Shown piece by piece: positions 12,493 to 23,442 of a stretch of DNA of 64,000 nucleotides; position 1 is the first letter of the stretch, and the number at the start of each line of letters is the position of its first letter. Source of the stretch: Branchinecta lynchi (lineage: Eukaryota; Arthropoda; Branchiopoda; Anostraca; Branchinectidae); the NCBI GenBank assembly GCA_023053575.1, contig JAKZAP010000018.1, positions 19,558,202 through 19,622,201 on the forward strand, in the 5' to 3' direction. The notes beneath the pieces were generated by a model, which was given only the letters and a program-made list of their open reading frames with translations, was not told the origin of the DNA and made no database searches. The translations under genes were made by a program, and so were the position numbers.

Positions 12493-12690
12493 GCCGTTGG
12501 AAGTCAAGATGGAACCCTGGCGGTTTATCAGGTACTTTTTAACACGGTCCATGGATTGTATCGAGAACGATACGCGTTCAGAGAAGCTCTAACAGACGTC
12601 ATCGTTCATCACCTGCTAGATGACGAGAAAGCCCGAATCCGGTGCCGGGACTTGGTCAGGAAAGTGGCAATTTATAAGAATTTGTTGGCG
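12493..12690 (+). CDS. IFT122: IFT122 exon
   Basis: Sixty-six codons, phase 0 on both sides, bounded by 'tctttttag' and gtaagt. The segments AVGSQDGTLAVYQ, TVHGLYRERYAFRE and LTDVIVHHLL are followed by 'KARIRCRDLVRKVAIYKNLLA'-type sequence. This is the highly conserved IFT122 core (family consensus near '[23 protein letters not shown]'). It belongs to the second WD40 propeller of the IFT-A core subunit. Confidence 0.93.
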
Positions 12691-13591
12691 GTAAGTCATC
12701 GAGATTAATTTTGATCATTTTTGTATTAATTTTTTTTTTTTTTTTTTAAATCTCACTATTTACTCTTCAGCTTACAGGATTTTAAAATATTTGAATACTT
12801 TAAAAATAGGCTGTACTCTCAACAAATAACCCACAGTTTTGGCTGTTTTAAGCCTTTTCCGAGACCCGTTGACTTATAGCGAAAACAGGGAAACAGTTTA
12901 CAGAACCGTTTTTTCTGATGGAAAAACTTTTCATAGACAACCGACGACAGCGTGATACACATCGAAGGTGGCAAGAAACGGCAAGTGAGAAAATCAGCGT
13001 AATGTACCGTGCGAAATTGGGGTCTCTGGGCTTAGAAATATATGGAGCGATTATGGAAGCAAGTTGCGTCAGTGTTATAGCTAAGACAGGTCCTTTAAGA
13101 CTAATTTTTGTTCCGTGATGCCGACACGGAAGTTCAATAGAATATGAGCAATATCAACAAAATTTCGGGACAAGTTTGTTGTTCGATAACATTAAGAGAA
13201 TACATAGCGAAAATTTCTAGTACGTAAGTAAGTAATAATAACTAATTTCTTTGTGACCCGCACTGGCTTTAAGATACGGAATAACATACATAAAATAGGT
13301 AGAAGTTCACAAAGAACAATTTTTCGGAACTAGAAAAAAAACGGTGAATCACGTCATTTGGAGTGTGAGGCTTGTGACTGACGATTTCTGAAAAGGCGTT
13401 GAAACTTAGAGCGTAGAACTTGCGTCTCGATTGTTGGGTTTCTTAGCTAGTGTATAGTTTCGGCACGATCTTGGCAGGTATAGCAAGTCTTCGGCACATA
13501 TATTTCATCCTCTTTTTTCGCAAAATGTGGGTAACAACAGATCGAAAAATAGTTGACTCTGTGTCATAGTTCAACAAGACCAAAGGTTTCG
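12691..13591. other. IFT122 intron, nothing recognised
   Basis: Poly-T tract at about 12728-12746. No other supported feature. Confidence 0.4.
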
Positions 13592-14504
13592 ATGGGATCC
13601 CAAAATCTAACGTTCGTTTCAAACAATTGGGTCATGTCTTCGCATTCAGTCTTCGTCAGATTCCTTGAATATTTTTACTGCTAAAATAAAGTTCAGAAAT
13701 AGATGCAGCATGTCTCCTTGCCCCGATACCGAATCTCTAATCGATTTCAGAAACAACTTTGAGCTTCAACCAAATTTCCAGTTTCAGCTGAATTCGTGAT
13801 GGACCTCCTTACCCCCTCAGTGAATATCTTATTAGCTTATAAAACATACATGGTCTTACCCTAAATTCGAAACCCCTCCTCTGCCTCTAAAGATAGGACT
13901 GAAGGACCCATCTACGACCTTAACCTGTACTTGACCAGTGAATCCTCATTGAACAACATCCTTGCTTGAACAACATATTTCCTCGTTTGAACATTATATA
14001 TCAATCACTTCGACCTTGGATTACACTATAAGATCTCTCCGACGTCCATAGAATAAACAAATGAATGTCTTCATCCACGCTGGATGAAGGGTTTTGTACT
14101 AGGTTTGAGAATAAAGGGGTAGGGACTGCTATAGCCAAAAATTGGTCGACAGATTTTGTGTCCGGTTTTGGCCGATTCCGGGTGAACTACTTGTCCGGCA
14201 AGAAAATAACTTCCATATTCGGATTCAGCATGTCTCCTTACTCCTAAATCAGTTATCTCAATAGCTTTTAATAAATATTTTTTTTGCCCCTTAATTTAAA
14301 CCCCCTCCCCCACCCCTAAATATAGGGCTACAAAGCCCATCTACGAAATCGACCTTAATCAATTTGCCCAAAAATCCTCACACTAAGTTTCATAAAAATA
14401 TCTCATTCTCTTCGAAAGTTATCGTGCTGACAGACGGACGGACAGACGGACAACATTTGCGATGTCATAGGTATCCCTCCACTTACGTTTTGGGATCCCA
14501 AAAA
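13592..14504 (-). mobile_element. GGGATCCCAAAA repeat element, reverse copy
   Basis: It begins 'gatgggatcccaaaatc' preceded by 'aacaagaccaaaggtttc', and ends 'ccacttacgttttgggatcc'. It is the reverse complement of the 18574-19558 element along its length. Near its right end are 'gacagacggacggacagacg' and 'atgtcataggtatccctcc'. No coding capacity is seen. Confidence 0.65.
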
Positions 14505-14671
14505 GGCGTATTGAGAATCTTCATGAACACAGCCGAACGAGATATTAATTTCCCATCCTTTAACGGGGCATTGCTCTAACTCCATATATTTTTTACTGTA
14601 TCACCAATAAATCTCAATGTCAAAATCCCAATAAATCTCAATTCACGAAAGAAACAACACCTAAGGTTTTA

Positions 14672-14976
14672 ATGGGATCCCAAAAATCTAATATTTGATC
14701 CAGACGACTGAGTCTTGTCTTCGCCATATCCAGTCTTCGCACAGGCTAATCATTAGAGAAAACCAAGTTCAGATATAAGTTCCTCTATAAGCCATATCTG
14801 TTTTGACGATACTGATCGAAACGAACTTGACCTTAACCCTGAACCAAAGATTCCTCACACCAAATTCATCAAAATATCTCATTGCCTTCGAGAGTTATCG
14901 TGCTAACAGACGGACAGACGGACAAGTTTTACGATGTCACAGGTATCCATCCACTTACGTTTTGGGAGCCCAAAAA
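14672..14976 (-). mobile_element. Short GGGATCCCAAAA element, deleted copy
   Basis: The same ends as the preceding copy ('aatgggatcccaaaaatc' and 'acttacgttttgggagccc') enclose only 305 bp, so it is an internally deleted member, in the same orientation as its neighbour. Confidence 0.65.
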
Positions 14977-15052
14977 CCCACACCTAGTAGCTGGTACGAA
15001 CATTTGTTATTTACCGGAATTCTTCACATCTCTTTGATTGTTTATTAACAAG

Positions 15053-15471
15053 AGTTGCGTTTTTGCTGATACCATGGTATCTGTTACCACGGTAACTGGA
15101 TCTGCAATTAATCGTTTTTGCAGTTATCGTGGTATCTGATACACGGTGCTCTGCAAAAACGACTATTGCCGAAATTGCACTTTTCGAAGTCATCCCGAAA
15201 GAAAAGCAGATATTCAGTTAGAATTACTAAGTGCTAAACTTCGTTGTCACCAATCTGACAAATTTGATGAAAAGTGAGATGACCTTTCAGATAACGCGAC
15301 CAGTTACCACGGTCGGACCGTAGTATCTGAATATCTGATACCACGATAATTGGCCAGATACCACGATAACTGCAAAAACGCCTTTTGACCGTGGTATCAG
15401 ATACCACGATAACTGCAAAAACGACTTTAGACCGTGGTATCAGATACCATGGTATCTGCAAAAACGCAACT
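15053..15471. mobile_element. Foldback element AGTTGCGTTTTTGC, 3-bp TSD AAG
   Basis: The left end AGTTGCGTTTTTGC and right end GCAAAAACGCAACT are inverted repeats. The arms run on through 'GATACCATGGTATCTG'. The element is flanked by AAG on both sides (15050-15052, 15472-15474). Much of the interior is itself built of palindromic GTGGTATCAGATACCAC and 'aactgcaaaaacg' units, repeated about four times near the right end. No protein is encoded. Confidence 0.85.
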
Positions 15472-15940
15472 AAGGTCGTCCGAATGAGTTCTAGCCAGAA
15501 CGACTTTACACCTGTAGGAAGTGAAAGTAACTTCTCCTTTCCAGAGATCCAGGATAATAAATAAATATATAACCTTATATTTCCTGAATAGTTCATTTAA
15601 GTCGCTCGCTAGTGTCGAACCGTCATACGGTTTAAAAACTAACAAAGCATTTAGAAAATAACTTAGAGATATCCACAAGTTACAATATTTATGTGCAATT
15701 TACTTCATTGATTAATCTGGTAAATCCCGGCATGAAATTGAAGCTGTGTACGAAGTAAGGCACGAATATCTTAATGTACTGTTCAGCTCAATGCTTGTAC
15801 GGGCTCGTAGTTTTCGTAAAACCAACTGTTGAAGCTTTCAGTCTGATGTTTGGCGAGTTGGGTTTTGTTCCTCGTAGTCTGGTGATATATTTATAATGTA
15901 ATGTAACAGACTTGAGCTAATTATTCTTGATTTCTTCCAG
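15472..15940. other. IFT122 intron, nothing recognised
   Basis: Ordinary AT-rich intron sequence ending in a good acceptor tract ('tgatttcttccag'). Confidence 0.45.
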
Positions 15941-16078
15941 GTGCAGCTAACTGAAAAGATAGTCATCTATGAGCTCGAGTCAGGAACGTCGATGCATTAC
16001 AAAGTCAAGGAAAAGATACTGGAGAAAGTTGACTGCAGTCTGCTTGTTGCCTGCACACATCACTTGGTGCTATGTCAG
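15941..16078 (+). CDS. IFT122: IFT122 exon
   Basis: Forty-six codons in phase 0, starting [15 protein letters not shown] and continuing '[19 protein letters not shown]' and '[10 protein letters not shown]'. These match the IFT122 blade typically reading 'LPEKILIYELYS' then 'MHYRVKEKI'. The acceptor is 'ttcttccag' and the donor gtaagc. Confidence 0.93.
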
Positions 16079-16147
16079 GTAAGCTCCCCCAGCCAAATAC
16101 TTATTGTACAGGACGCTTTTCGGTTTTGTCACAGGAATTGATGTGTG

Positions 16148-16481
16148 CCCGATGAAAAACTTACCTCAAAATAGTAGTATGAAGTTGTACAAAAAAGTAG
16201 CATACAGTACTAATTACCAACTGATGCCACTACATGCTTCTATGTCAAGGCTACAGTGCTACTGCATGCTACTATTAGCACAACTGGATGCTACTATTAG
16301 CAAGACTGGATGCTACTATAGCAAGACGGGATGCTACTGGATACCACTGCTTAAGATTGGCCCAATATGAGGCACATTAAATGATAGCTGAGTGATAGTA
16401 TTCTTTTCTGTGACATATCAATACTGCAACTTTTTCGTACAACTATCATACAACTACGCAGGCTAAAAATCTTTCATCAGG
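16148..16481. mobile_element. CCCGATGAAAAA MITE, TG/TA-flanked
   Basis: The left end CCCGATGAAAAAC and right end 'TTTCATCAGG' are inverted repeats shared with copies at 46560, 62141 and 63666. Both flanks here are TG. The interior repeats 'gctactattagcaagactgg' units and is rich in 'tagtagtat'. It is non-coding and starts 70 bp after the exon. Confidence 0.7.
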
Positions 16482-16734
16482 TGTTTTTATAGGACTATAG
16501 CACCGGAAGACCTAACGAAACTAAAGGGACTGGGGAAAAGAGACTGGATGACTGGCCTCCAACTGGGGGGTGGGGGCTCCAGTAAATGCGTGAAGGTACT
16601 ATGGGAAGATAAAAATGTTCTTTATTCGTTTTCCTGTATTGATTTTAAATTTAATAGGTTCCTCTAGACATGAGGATCTGACTCACTTCGGGTTCCTTCA
16701 GGTCTGGGGAGTTCTTGAAGCCGGTTGGAATGAT

Positions 16735-17225
16735 ATATAACGTCGGTTTGAGGTGGCAAAGACAGGTTGAGAGTATGCTTAAAAAAGCTAACGCGGCTAT
16801 AAGCTACCTTAAACTTTTGTGACGTTACGGTGTTTCATCTCCCCATTTATTACGCATTTACCTTTCTTTTATCCGTTCTAACGTCCGGTTCGGCATTTTG
16901 GTCTGACACAGGAACAGTCGGATTTGCTTGCGAGGATGCAGTATAGAGCGTTGGTTGTTACATCCTAAATCGCCGAAAGTCCCATACATTCAGCTCCTAA
17001 AGCGATTTAAATTAGATACCCTTTCATGCCGCCGACTTTAACTTTTTATGAAGTTCGGTATCTCTAAAATCCAAAGCCGGTTTCACCGCGATATCCTCCC
17101 CCCTGATTTTGTCGCCTCCTGAATTCGTCTTTCTCGTCATGTTGCCGAGCCTCTGCCTCGTTTAGTCCCGGTGGTAGCTTTGCGAACAAGGTATGCTCAG
17201 AATTTCGTCACCTGTTCGTATATAT
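16735..17225 (+). pseudogene. LINE reverse-transcriptase C-terminal fragment
   Basis: With stops and frameshifts this region reads as RQVESMLKKANAAISYLKLL, then 'PKSPKVPYIQLLKRFKLDTL' and 'RRL'. This is the thumb/C-terminal part of a CR1-like reverse transcriptase. The phrase SPKVP followed by a leucine-rich stretch recurs in the fragment at 19.6 kb, so both derive from one family. Several in-frame stops make it a relic. Confidence 0.6.
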
Positions 17226-17750
17226 ATGCAAAGTATGTATATTAGTATATATATACAACTCGGAGCGCATTTGGACGTTATTCCATATTATTTATATTTC
17301 ATTAATTGTAGTCTATTATGTTATTGACCATATTTACGATAAGAAGTCGGTATAAATGTCGCAAAGTTGTATAAACATGTAGATTGTTATGCTACGCAGT
17401 TATGTTACGCAGTTATGTTTTGACGCATAAACGACCCGTCGGCCTGTCTGTAATGTGTTTTTAGATTATACTGGATTGGATTTAATTGAATCATTAAGGT
17501 TTTCTGACAGAGTGTTCTGGAGCATAGACTCCTAAATACTATATCTCGGGGGTTACTGTTTTTGAGTACTTGCATCCGGAAAGATAAACTTTCAGTAATT
17601 TTTTTCAATTTGGATGGAACTTTTTCTGACTAACGGTAAATTAGAAACCCAACACACCAACTGAGATGTTCAGAGGAGCCCTCGAGGAACTGTATGGACA
17701 CACAAGTAGCGGATTTTTGTTCAGCAAGTGAACGGAAACGACGAATACGA

Positions 17751-18453
17751 CACTGTCAGAAGTTTCATAACAGACAACACAAGGATGCGCGGTTTCAACA
17801 GACAACAGATAACACTTGGAATATTTTCTGTTGTCGCAACAAACGTTATCTATAAAAAGCATTGCCCAGGAAGAGCCGAAAAACCGCAAAAAAAACTAAA
17901 TTTTCCAATATCATGACAAACAAAAGAGCCAGCAGATGCTTTTTGGCGATTTTTCGGCTCGTCCTGGCAATGGTTGTTATGCACAGGGGCGTCACGACTG
18001 GGGGGAGGGGGGGGGGAGGGTACGCCCCCCCCCCAATGCTGTCGGCCAGTCGTTAAAAAATAAGCGAGTCGGCACGAAGCACCACGATTTTTCGTCATAA
18101 CAGTTGATTTTTTGCATGAAAACAGTCCATTTTTCTGTAAATTGTTCAATTTCTCGTCAAAATAGTCAGTTTTTCTGAAAATCAGTGAATTTTTCTGAAA
18201 ATCAGTCGATTTTTTTCAAACATGTCATTTTTGTTGTTGAGAAGAGTCATTTTCTCTGCAGAAAAAGTCGTTAAAAATTACCAGCCAGTCGGTAAATGCC
18301 TCGCCCCCCCCCCCAAACATTTTGGCTAGTAACGCCTCTGGTTATGCATAACGTTTGTCGCGATAACAGATAACATTCCAAGTGTTGTCTGTTGCGTGTC
18401 GTCTGTTGAAACGGCACATCCTCCTGTTGTCTGTTATGAAACTTCTGACAGTG
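17751..18453. mobile_element. Foldback element CACTGTCAGAAGTTTCATAA with nested hAT
   Basis: The arms at 17751-17850 and 18349-18453 are long inverted repeats: CACTGTCAGAAGTTTCATAA, then 'cagacaacac' and 'cagataacacttggaat' on the left, and the complements on the right. A CAGGGGCGTCAC hAT-like element (17984-18340) sits between them. A second copy is recognisable at 45057-45345, and a lone right end near 24685-24733. I could not settle its target duplication. Confidence 0.7.
17984..18340. mobile_element. hAT-like MITE CAGGGGCGTCACGACTG, perfect 8-bp TSD
   Basis: It starts CAGGGGCGTCACGACTGGGG and ends GGCTAGTAACGCCTCTG. Both sides carry GTTATGCA (17976-17983 and 18341-18348). The interior has G/C homopolymers, then repeated 'cagtttttctgaaaatcagt' phrases. 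It is nested inside the 17751-18453 foldback element, so it is the younger of the two. Confidence 0.9.
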
Positions 18454-18573
18454 CAATGGCCAACTACCGTCCAAGGGGGCACTACCTCTACTGCAGATCT
18501 GACGAGAAGTGGACCTGCTTCGTGCAACAAAAACGAGGCTCCGGGTGAACTCCGCCTTTTCCGGAACTTCGCC

Positions 18574-19558
18574 TTTTTGGGATCCCAAAACGTAAGTGGA
18601 GGGATCACATCGCAAAAATTTCCTTTTGTCCGTCTGTCTGTGAGCTAGATAACTCTCGAAGGGAATGAGATATTTTGATGAAACTTGGTGTGAGGATCCA
18701 TTGGGTCAAGGGTAAGGTCAAGTTCGTAGATGGGCTATGTAGCTCCACATTTAGGGGTGGGGGAGGGGGTTCAAATCAAGGGACAAACAAAATACTTTTA
18801 AACAGCTAATGTGATAGTCGATTATGGGGTAAGAAGGCATGCTGAGCACGATAGTGAAGACAATTTTCTCGCCGAACAAGTAGTTCGTCCGGAATCCGGA
18901 ACAAGCCGGAAAGTTGCTTAAAAGTAAAAGGTTTATTTGAAGTTGATTAAATGGTCGATTTAGGGGTAAGAAGACATGCTGAACACGATGGTGAAAACAA
19001 TTTTCTCGCCGAACAAGTAGTTAGTCCGGAATCCGGCGAAAACCGTAAACTTGGTTAAAAGTAAAAGTTTAATTTGAATTTGATTAAATGTTCGATTTAT
19101 AGGTAAAAAGACATGCTAAACAGATGGCGAAAATCATTTTGTTAAAAGTAAAAGTTCGATTAGATGGCAGATTAAGGGGTAAGCAGAGAGGCTGGGTCGG
19201 TATGTGACAATCGTTTTTTACCCGGACATATAATTAGTCGGAATCCGGTTGTAACCGGATTTTTTTTTAAGTCAAACTTTTATTCAAGTTGATTAGATGT
19301 TTTTATAGGGATAAGGAGATACGCTGGATTAGTCTCAGAATTTTCTTTTTTTGCTTCGTAGTTCGCTCGGAAATCGGGTGAAACCGGAAACTTGGCAGAA
19401 GTAAAGCAGGAAGTCTCGGTCAGTATCGTCAGAATAGATATGGCTTATAGAGGTATATCTGAACTTGGTTTTCTCTGATGAGTAGCCTATCCAAGACTGG
19501 ATCTGGCGAAGACAAGACCCGATTGTCTGAATCAAATATTAGATTTTTGGGATCCCAT
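18574..19558 (+). mobile_element. GGGATCCCAAAA repeat element, forward copy
   Basis: The ends 'tttttgggatcccaaaacg' and 'agatttttgggatcccatcg' form short palindromic termini. The left part carries 'cttttgtccgtctgtctgtg' and 'tgatgaaacttggtgtgagg'. The interior repeats 'gccgaacaagtagttagtcc' units about 120-150 bp apart. The 13592-14504, 14672-14976 and 5840-6010 sequences are relatives. Just before it, 18480-18535 is a right-end remnant of the AGCCTCGTTTTTG MITE. Confidence 0.65.
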
Positions 19559-19599
19559 CGACACCTTTGGTCTTGTTCGTGATCCTGTCCACGGATTTC

Positions 19600-20062
19600 C
19601 CTCTTCTAAGAGTTCTAAGCCGTCCTGGAGGTGTACCGAGCATTGCTTGTAATTTCAAAATCCCCCAAAGTCCCATGCCTAAGCCTCCTCCAAGAATTTA
19701 AACTAGAAACCCTATCCACCCGCCGTCTTAAGTTGTCCCTTAAATTTGGTAAAAGTATCCTAGCGAACCCCATCCACCGAGATATCATCTCACCAGAACA
19801 TCAACCTACACGAGTTCGTCCACAACGAGCTGTGGCTGAGATGGTACCACGCCTTGCACCAACAGGGGTTTTTCACTCGCGATACGAGCGTAGTTTGTAC
19901 CTTCGGTCGTCAAGTTTTTAATGCTCATGACGAATTGTGAATATGACTATTGAATGTACGCAAGGTTGAGTTTTAACTGTTATAGTTATAGGCCATTGAC
20001 GACAATACTGCTATTCGGCATGTCCGTGGAAAGTATTTTGAAATTAAATTGAATTGAAATTG
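19600..20062 (+). pseudogene. LINE reverse-transcriptase C-terminal fragment with tail
   Basis: An open stretch encodes YRALLVISKSPKVPCLSLLQ, then FKLETLSTRRLKLSLKFGKS and 'NPIHRDIISPE', ending 'SRYERSLYLRSSSF' before a stop near 19921. This matches the C-terminus of CR1-type LINEs. The intact LINE at 52.6-56.1 kb has the comparable 'SSRRHCLLMDFGKKCLASPL' and 'SRYEKSFVPYF'. A tail of ATTGA-like repeats follows at 20040-20062. Only the 3' end is present. Confidence 0.65.
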
Positions 20063-20506
20063 AGGACTCCTGGGGGAATCAAAAGGAACGGCGAGAATAG
20101 AGGGAGTCACTCCACGTGGAAACAACTAGAACACTGGGGATGCGTCCGAAATGGATCTAGTTCGAACAAAAAAATATGCTTTTGACGAAATTAATATGGA
20201 TCCATTTTATTTTTGGTTTTGTTTATTCTGATTGTTTTTTATTCATTTTACATTGCACCAACACCAGCAAAACTTGATACCCCTCCGAATCTGAAAGGGA
20301 GCCCTTTTTGATGGTGATGATATTCGGAGCATTCCTCGTCCTTAGGGACTCCGGGAATACGGGGAGGAGTCCCTGGGACGAACAAAAACGCAGGGACTCC
20401 TCAAAAGGAGTCCTCGGGGAACGGCGAGAATAGCCCTCTAGCTGTCAAACTATGGCACCGTTTATGTGCTCGTCTTGTTCGTCAGGTGCTCAGAAAGCTA
20501 GACAAA

Positions 20507-21155
20507 GAGCGTGTTCCACCCTTCTAACAATAGTAACTATTAGTTACTATTTTCGTTCCATTGTTACGAATAGTATTTTAGAATTTAGAATATCAAAATT
20601 GGCCCTCCCGTTAGTCGGAATAATTCGAGCTTCCGGGATCTGCATTAGTAAGAATAATAAAATTATGAGATTACCGTATGTGCTTGTCGAAAGTGGTCGT
20701 TGTTGAAGAATTAATAAAGTAAGTGTCAAAAGAAAAGAGTCGACTTCCCGAAACGAAAGACTACGACCCCAAATACGCCTTCGAAGGTTGAATACTGCCG
20801 CCGCTCGAACGCTACCATATAATGATCCCAAGTGGGACATAAACCGCCGGTCGGAGTATAAAGAGTAATAACACGAGGGCAAGAACCTATCATTGGTTTA
20901 CCATCCTCACGAAAAGTTACTACGCTGACCGTTCCAACCTTCTCGAAATAGTACTACTAGTAACTATTTGCTTACCATGCTCGGGAGCGTAGTAAGCGTG
21001 GTGACTAACGCATCTGTGTAACGTGATTGGTCCGAATCGCCTGTGGCATGATATTCGGCTGGAAAATAGGAAAAATTGTTCCAGCCTTGACGGAAAAAAG
21101 CCAGAATTCGTGACATCAAGCGTAGTTACTACGGTAAGTAAGGTGGAACACGCTC
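20507..21155. mobile_element. TIR transposon GAGCGTGTTCCACC, TSD AAA
   Basis: A perfect 14-bp inverted repeat (GAGCGTGTTCCACC / GGTGGAACACGCTC) is flanked by AAA at 20504-20506 and 21156-21158. The subterminal regions contain 'agtaactattagttactatt' and 'tagttactacggtaagt', words shared with the 42280-43206 element. No transposase. It ends 54 bp before the next IFT122 exon. Confidence 0.8.
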
Positions 21156-21209
21156 AAAGTTTTGCGTGTTGAAAAGTGAACTAACAAACTTATTTTTCCG
21201 ACCCGTCAG

Positions 21210-21293
21210 GACCGGCGGCTGCAGAGTGTTACGTTGACTGGCGAGAAAGCAAGGGAGTGGGAGCTCGATGCTCCTATACGGTATATGAGAGTG
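21210..21293 (+). CDS. IFT122: IFT122 exon
   Basis: A small 28-codon exon in phase 0 encoding RRLQSVTLTGEKAREWELDA followed by PIRYMRV. The family segment is close to 'KRLQCLSFSGxxEREWxMxSLIRYIKV'. The acceptor is 'acccgtcag' and the donor gtaagt. Confidence 0.9.
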
Positions 21294-22435
21294 GTAAGTA
21301 CTAAATTGAAGTAATATTTTTGGGGGAGGACTTAGGGGGAGGGAGTGTAGACAAGAATAATTTGGTCAGGAAAAATTGTGATTTGAGTAAAGGCCCTAAG
21401 CTTGAGACTCGGGAGAGTACTTCTGTAATTATTGAGAAAATTAAAAGTAATATGAAAAGAGTTTGAAAATAAAAAGGAGAACGTGTGATTTAGAATATTG
21501 GAGAATATTGAAGAATATTGGAATTTAGAGTATTTAGAACAATTAGAATATTTGACTGCAAAATAGGCGTTAGAAAGTACAGTCGAGGAGAGCCGCGAGT
21601 TCGACCAAAATTTCCTCTTTCTGAAGATCTTTCTGTTTTCTGTCTCTATTTTTGGGTGAATTTTGTCATAGTATATTCCATGTGTTGTTTGAACGAAAAT
21701 TCGTTCAAAGTATTGCACATTCTTTCTCGGCCCCCTTGATGGTATCGAAACAGACGAATCATTGCTCGATTCGATTCAATCAATTTCTAAAACATGAAGC
21801 GGACAAGCCGAATATTCGTTTGGTGCGGTCAATAAAATAAAATAAAAATTGGGTTTTGTGAACCTTTTGGGAACCTTCTCGTATTTGCGTCTTGAGCCGT
21901 AAACTGTGCTCACGGGCTCTGAACGTGCACATTATCCTCCGGGTTCTTTTTTCTTTCATCCGGATGCGTTACAAGGTATGGTATGACGTAGATAATTTCG
22001 TAAACCACATTGGCCTCACAAATCACAAAAAAAAAAATAATCAAATTGTCTCAGTATAGTCTCAGTATTTTATCTCAGTATATCCGTTGGCCCTTACAAA
22101 CCCCGTTTTCGTTGTTTTCTTGGTTGATTTTTTGTGATGGAATATCGTGCATATTTTACTCAGCCCGTATGGAAATTGCCTAAAATCGACCAAAACAAAT
22201 GAAACAGATTTCGACCCGATTTCAGTTTAGTTTCTTCATCGGACCGACCGGAATTTGGCCTCGGCTCTGCCCTAGGTCGAACTTCATGCGTGAAATTTGC
22301 GTAAGGGAGTGCTTGGCGTTACCCAGTTTCGCGGGTTTAATAAAGCTTGGGATGTTAGAGACAGCCGGATGTATGCGTGCTGGCGTATCGCTACACTGTA
22401 ATTTTTTTGCAGTATTTGCTACTGGGATTAATCTG

Positions 22436-22731
22436 AGCCTTGTTTTTGTGGAAATAGCGCTGCGGCATCGTTGCTGCATCATTTCTTTGCTTTTGCACAA
22501 TAAGTGTTTTGAATTCACTTTCTTCTTGGTAGAAGCGGCAGCGCCTTCTTGGTTGAAGCGGCAGCGCTGCAGCACCTTGCATAGCACGGACTTGGTCGGT
22601 GAGCAAGTCCGTGATTCTCGAGAAGCGCTGCCGTCTTCCTAGGAAGCACTGCAGTGCAAAAACGGATGTAGAAAGAATCAGTCCGGAATCGGCCGAGAAG
22701 TGGACCTGCAGTATGCAACAAAAACGAGGCT
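22436..22731. mobile_element. MITE AGCCTCGTTTTTGTTGCA, TSD CTG (copy 1)
   Basis: The left end is AGCCTTGTTTTTGTGG-like; the right end is TGCAACAAAAACGAGGCT. Both flanks are CTG. The solo host copy at 47.65 kb reads 'attaatctagtctct' where this one has 'attaatCTG[insert]CTGgtctct', so the empty site is seen directly. The interior has 'gcggcagcgctgcagcacct' and 'gagaagcgctgccgtcttcc'. Confidence 0.9.
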
Positions 22732-22815
22732 CTGGTCTCTGCAGAGATAATATTAGCTCTAATTCGGATTACTCTTATCCAAGTAGAGATGAGATTAATC
22801 ACATTAGCAAATAAT

Positions 22816-23148
22816 AGCTGCGTTTTTTGCCTTTTCTCCATAGGTCGGTTAACCTACCTATTTGCCACTATTGACCGTTTTTTCGTCTCAGCGGTTGGTT
22901 CGACTGAGCTCTAAAAAACGGCTGATAAGAAAAAATGGCGTCTTCCCGTCGCCGGTGCCTATCTCTCCAATGAGAATTTTGAATTTCGCGCCGGGCCAAG
23001 AGCGTAGATCGGTGTCCACAGGTCGGTCGGCAAACGGAGCCAAAAAAACAGCTTATAAAAACCTAGATCGGTTACCCGAAGGAAGAAAACGACTTATAGT
23101 GGGAAATTTTTTAGGTCGGTTAACTGGATGACGGCAAAAGACGCAGCT
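22816..23148. mobile_element. MITE AGCTGCGTTTTTTGCC, TSD AAT
   Basis: The ends AGCTGCGTTTTTTGCC and GGCAAAAGACGCAGCT are flanked by AAT (22813-22815, 23149-23151). A subterminal 'taggtcggttaac' occurs near both ends and again inverted. The solo host copy reads 'gcaaatactgcagttaac' where this site reads 'gcaaatAAT[insert]AATgcagtgaac', which confirms the boundaries. Confidence 0.9.
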
Positions 23149-23223
23149 AATGCAGTGAACTTTAATCCTTACTCGCAGAAACTTTTTACAGTGTAGTCGT
23201 CTCCTTACAATTTTCTATTGCAG

Positions 23224-23442
23224 GTTGGAGGCCCACCCGGGAAGGAAGGCCTACTGGTCGGCCTACGCAGTGGGGTGGTCTTGAAGATTTTCTTGGACAA
23301 CCCATTCCCGGTTCAGGTGGTGAAATGTCAAGCGCCAATAAGGTGTTTAGATGTCAGCCCATCCAGAAAGCAGATAGCTGTTGTCGATGAGTTGGGAGTG
23401 TGCCAAGTATACGACATGGAGACGGGAGACGCAGCTTACCAG
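23224..23442 (+). CDS. IFT122: IFT122 exon
   Basis: Seventy-three codons in phase 0, beginning VGGPPGKEGLLVGLRSGVVL, then KIFLDNPFPVQVVKCQAPIR and CLDVSPSRKQIAVVDE. These closely follow the invariant IFT122 stretch '[20 protein letters not shown]' and 'RCLDMSASRKKLAVVDE'. It completes the second WD40 propeller. The acceptor is 'ctattgcag'; the donor is gtataa, a little weaker than its neighbours. Confidence 0.95.

Larger units (their letters stand above)
22394..23193. mobile_element. TA-flanked CACTGTA foldback MITE with two nested insertions
   Basis: The ends CACTGTA and 'TTTTTACAGTG' are flanked by TA on each side (22392-22393, 23194-23195). The arms read 'gcagtatttgctactgggat' and, inverted, 'gattaatcacattagcaaat'. 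The solo copy at 47604-47765 is only 162 bp and aligns across this element once two insertions (22436-22731 and 22816-23148) are removed. It ends 30 bp before the IFT122 exon at 23224. Confidence 0.85.

Noticed and set aside
22199..22841. Several overlapping open frames of 70-147 residues on both strands
   Set aside because: They coincide with the AGCCTCGTTTTTG MITE, and the same frames recur at its other copies; none resembles a protein family.
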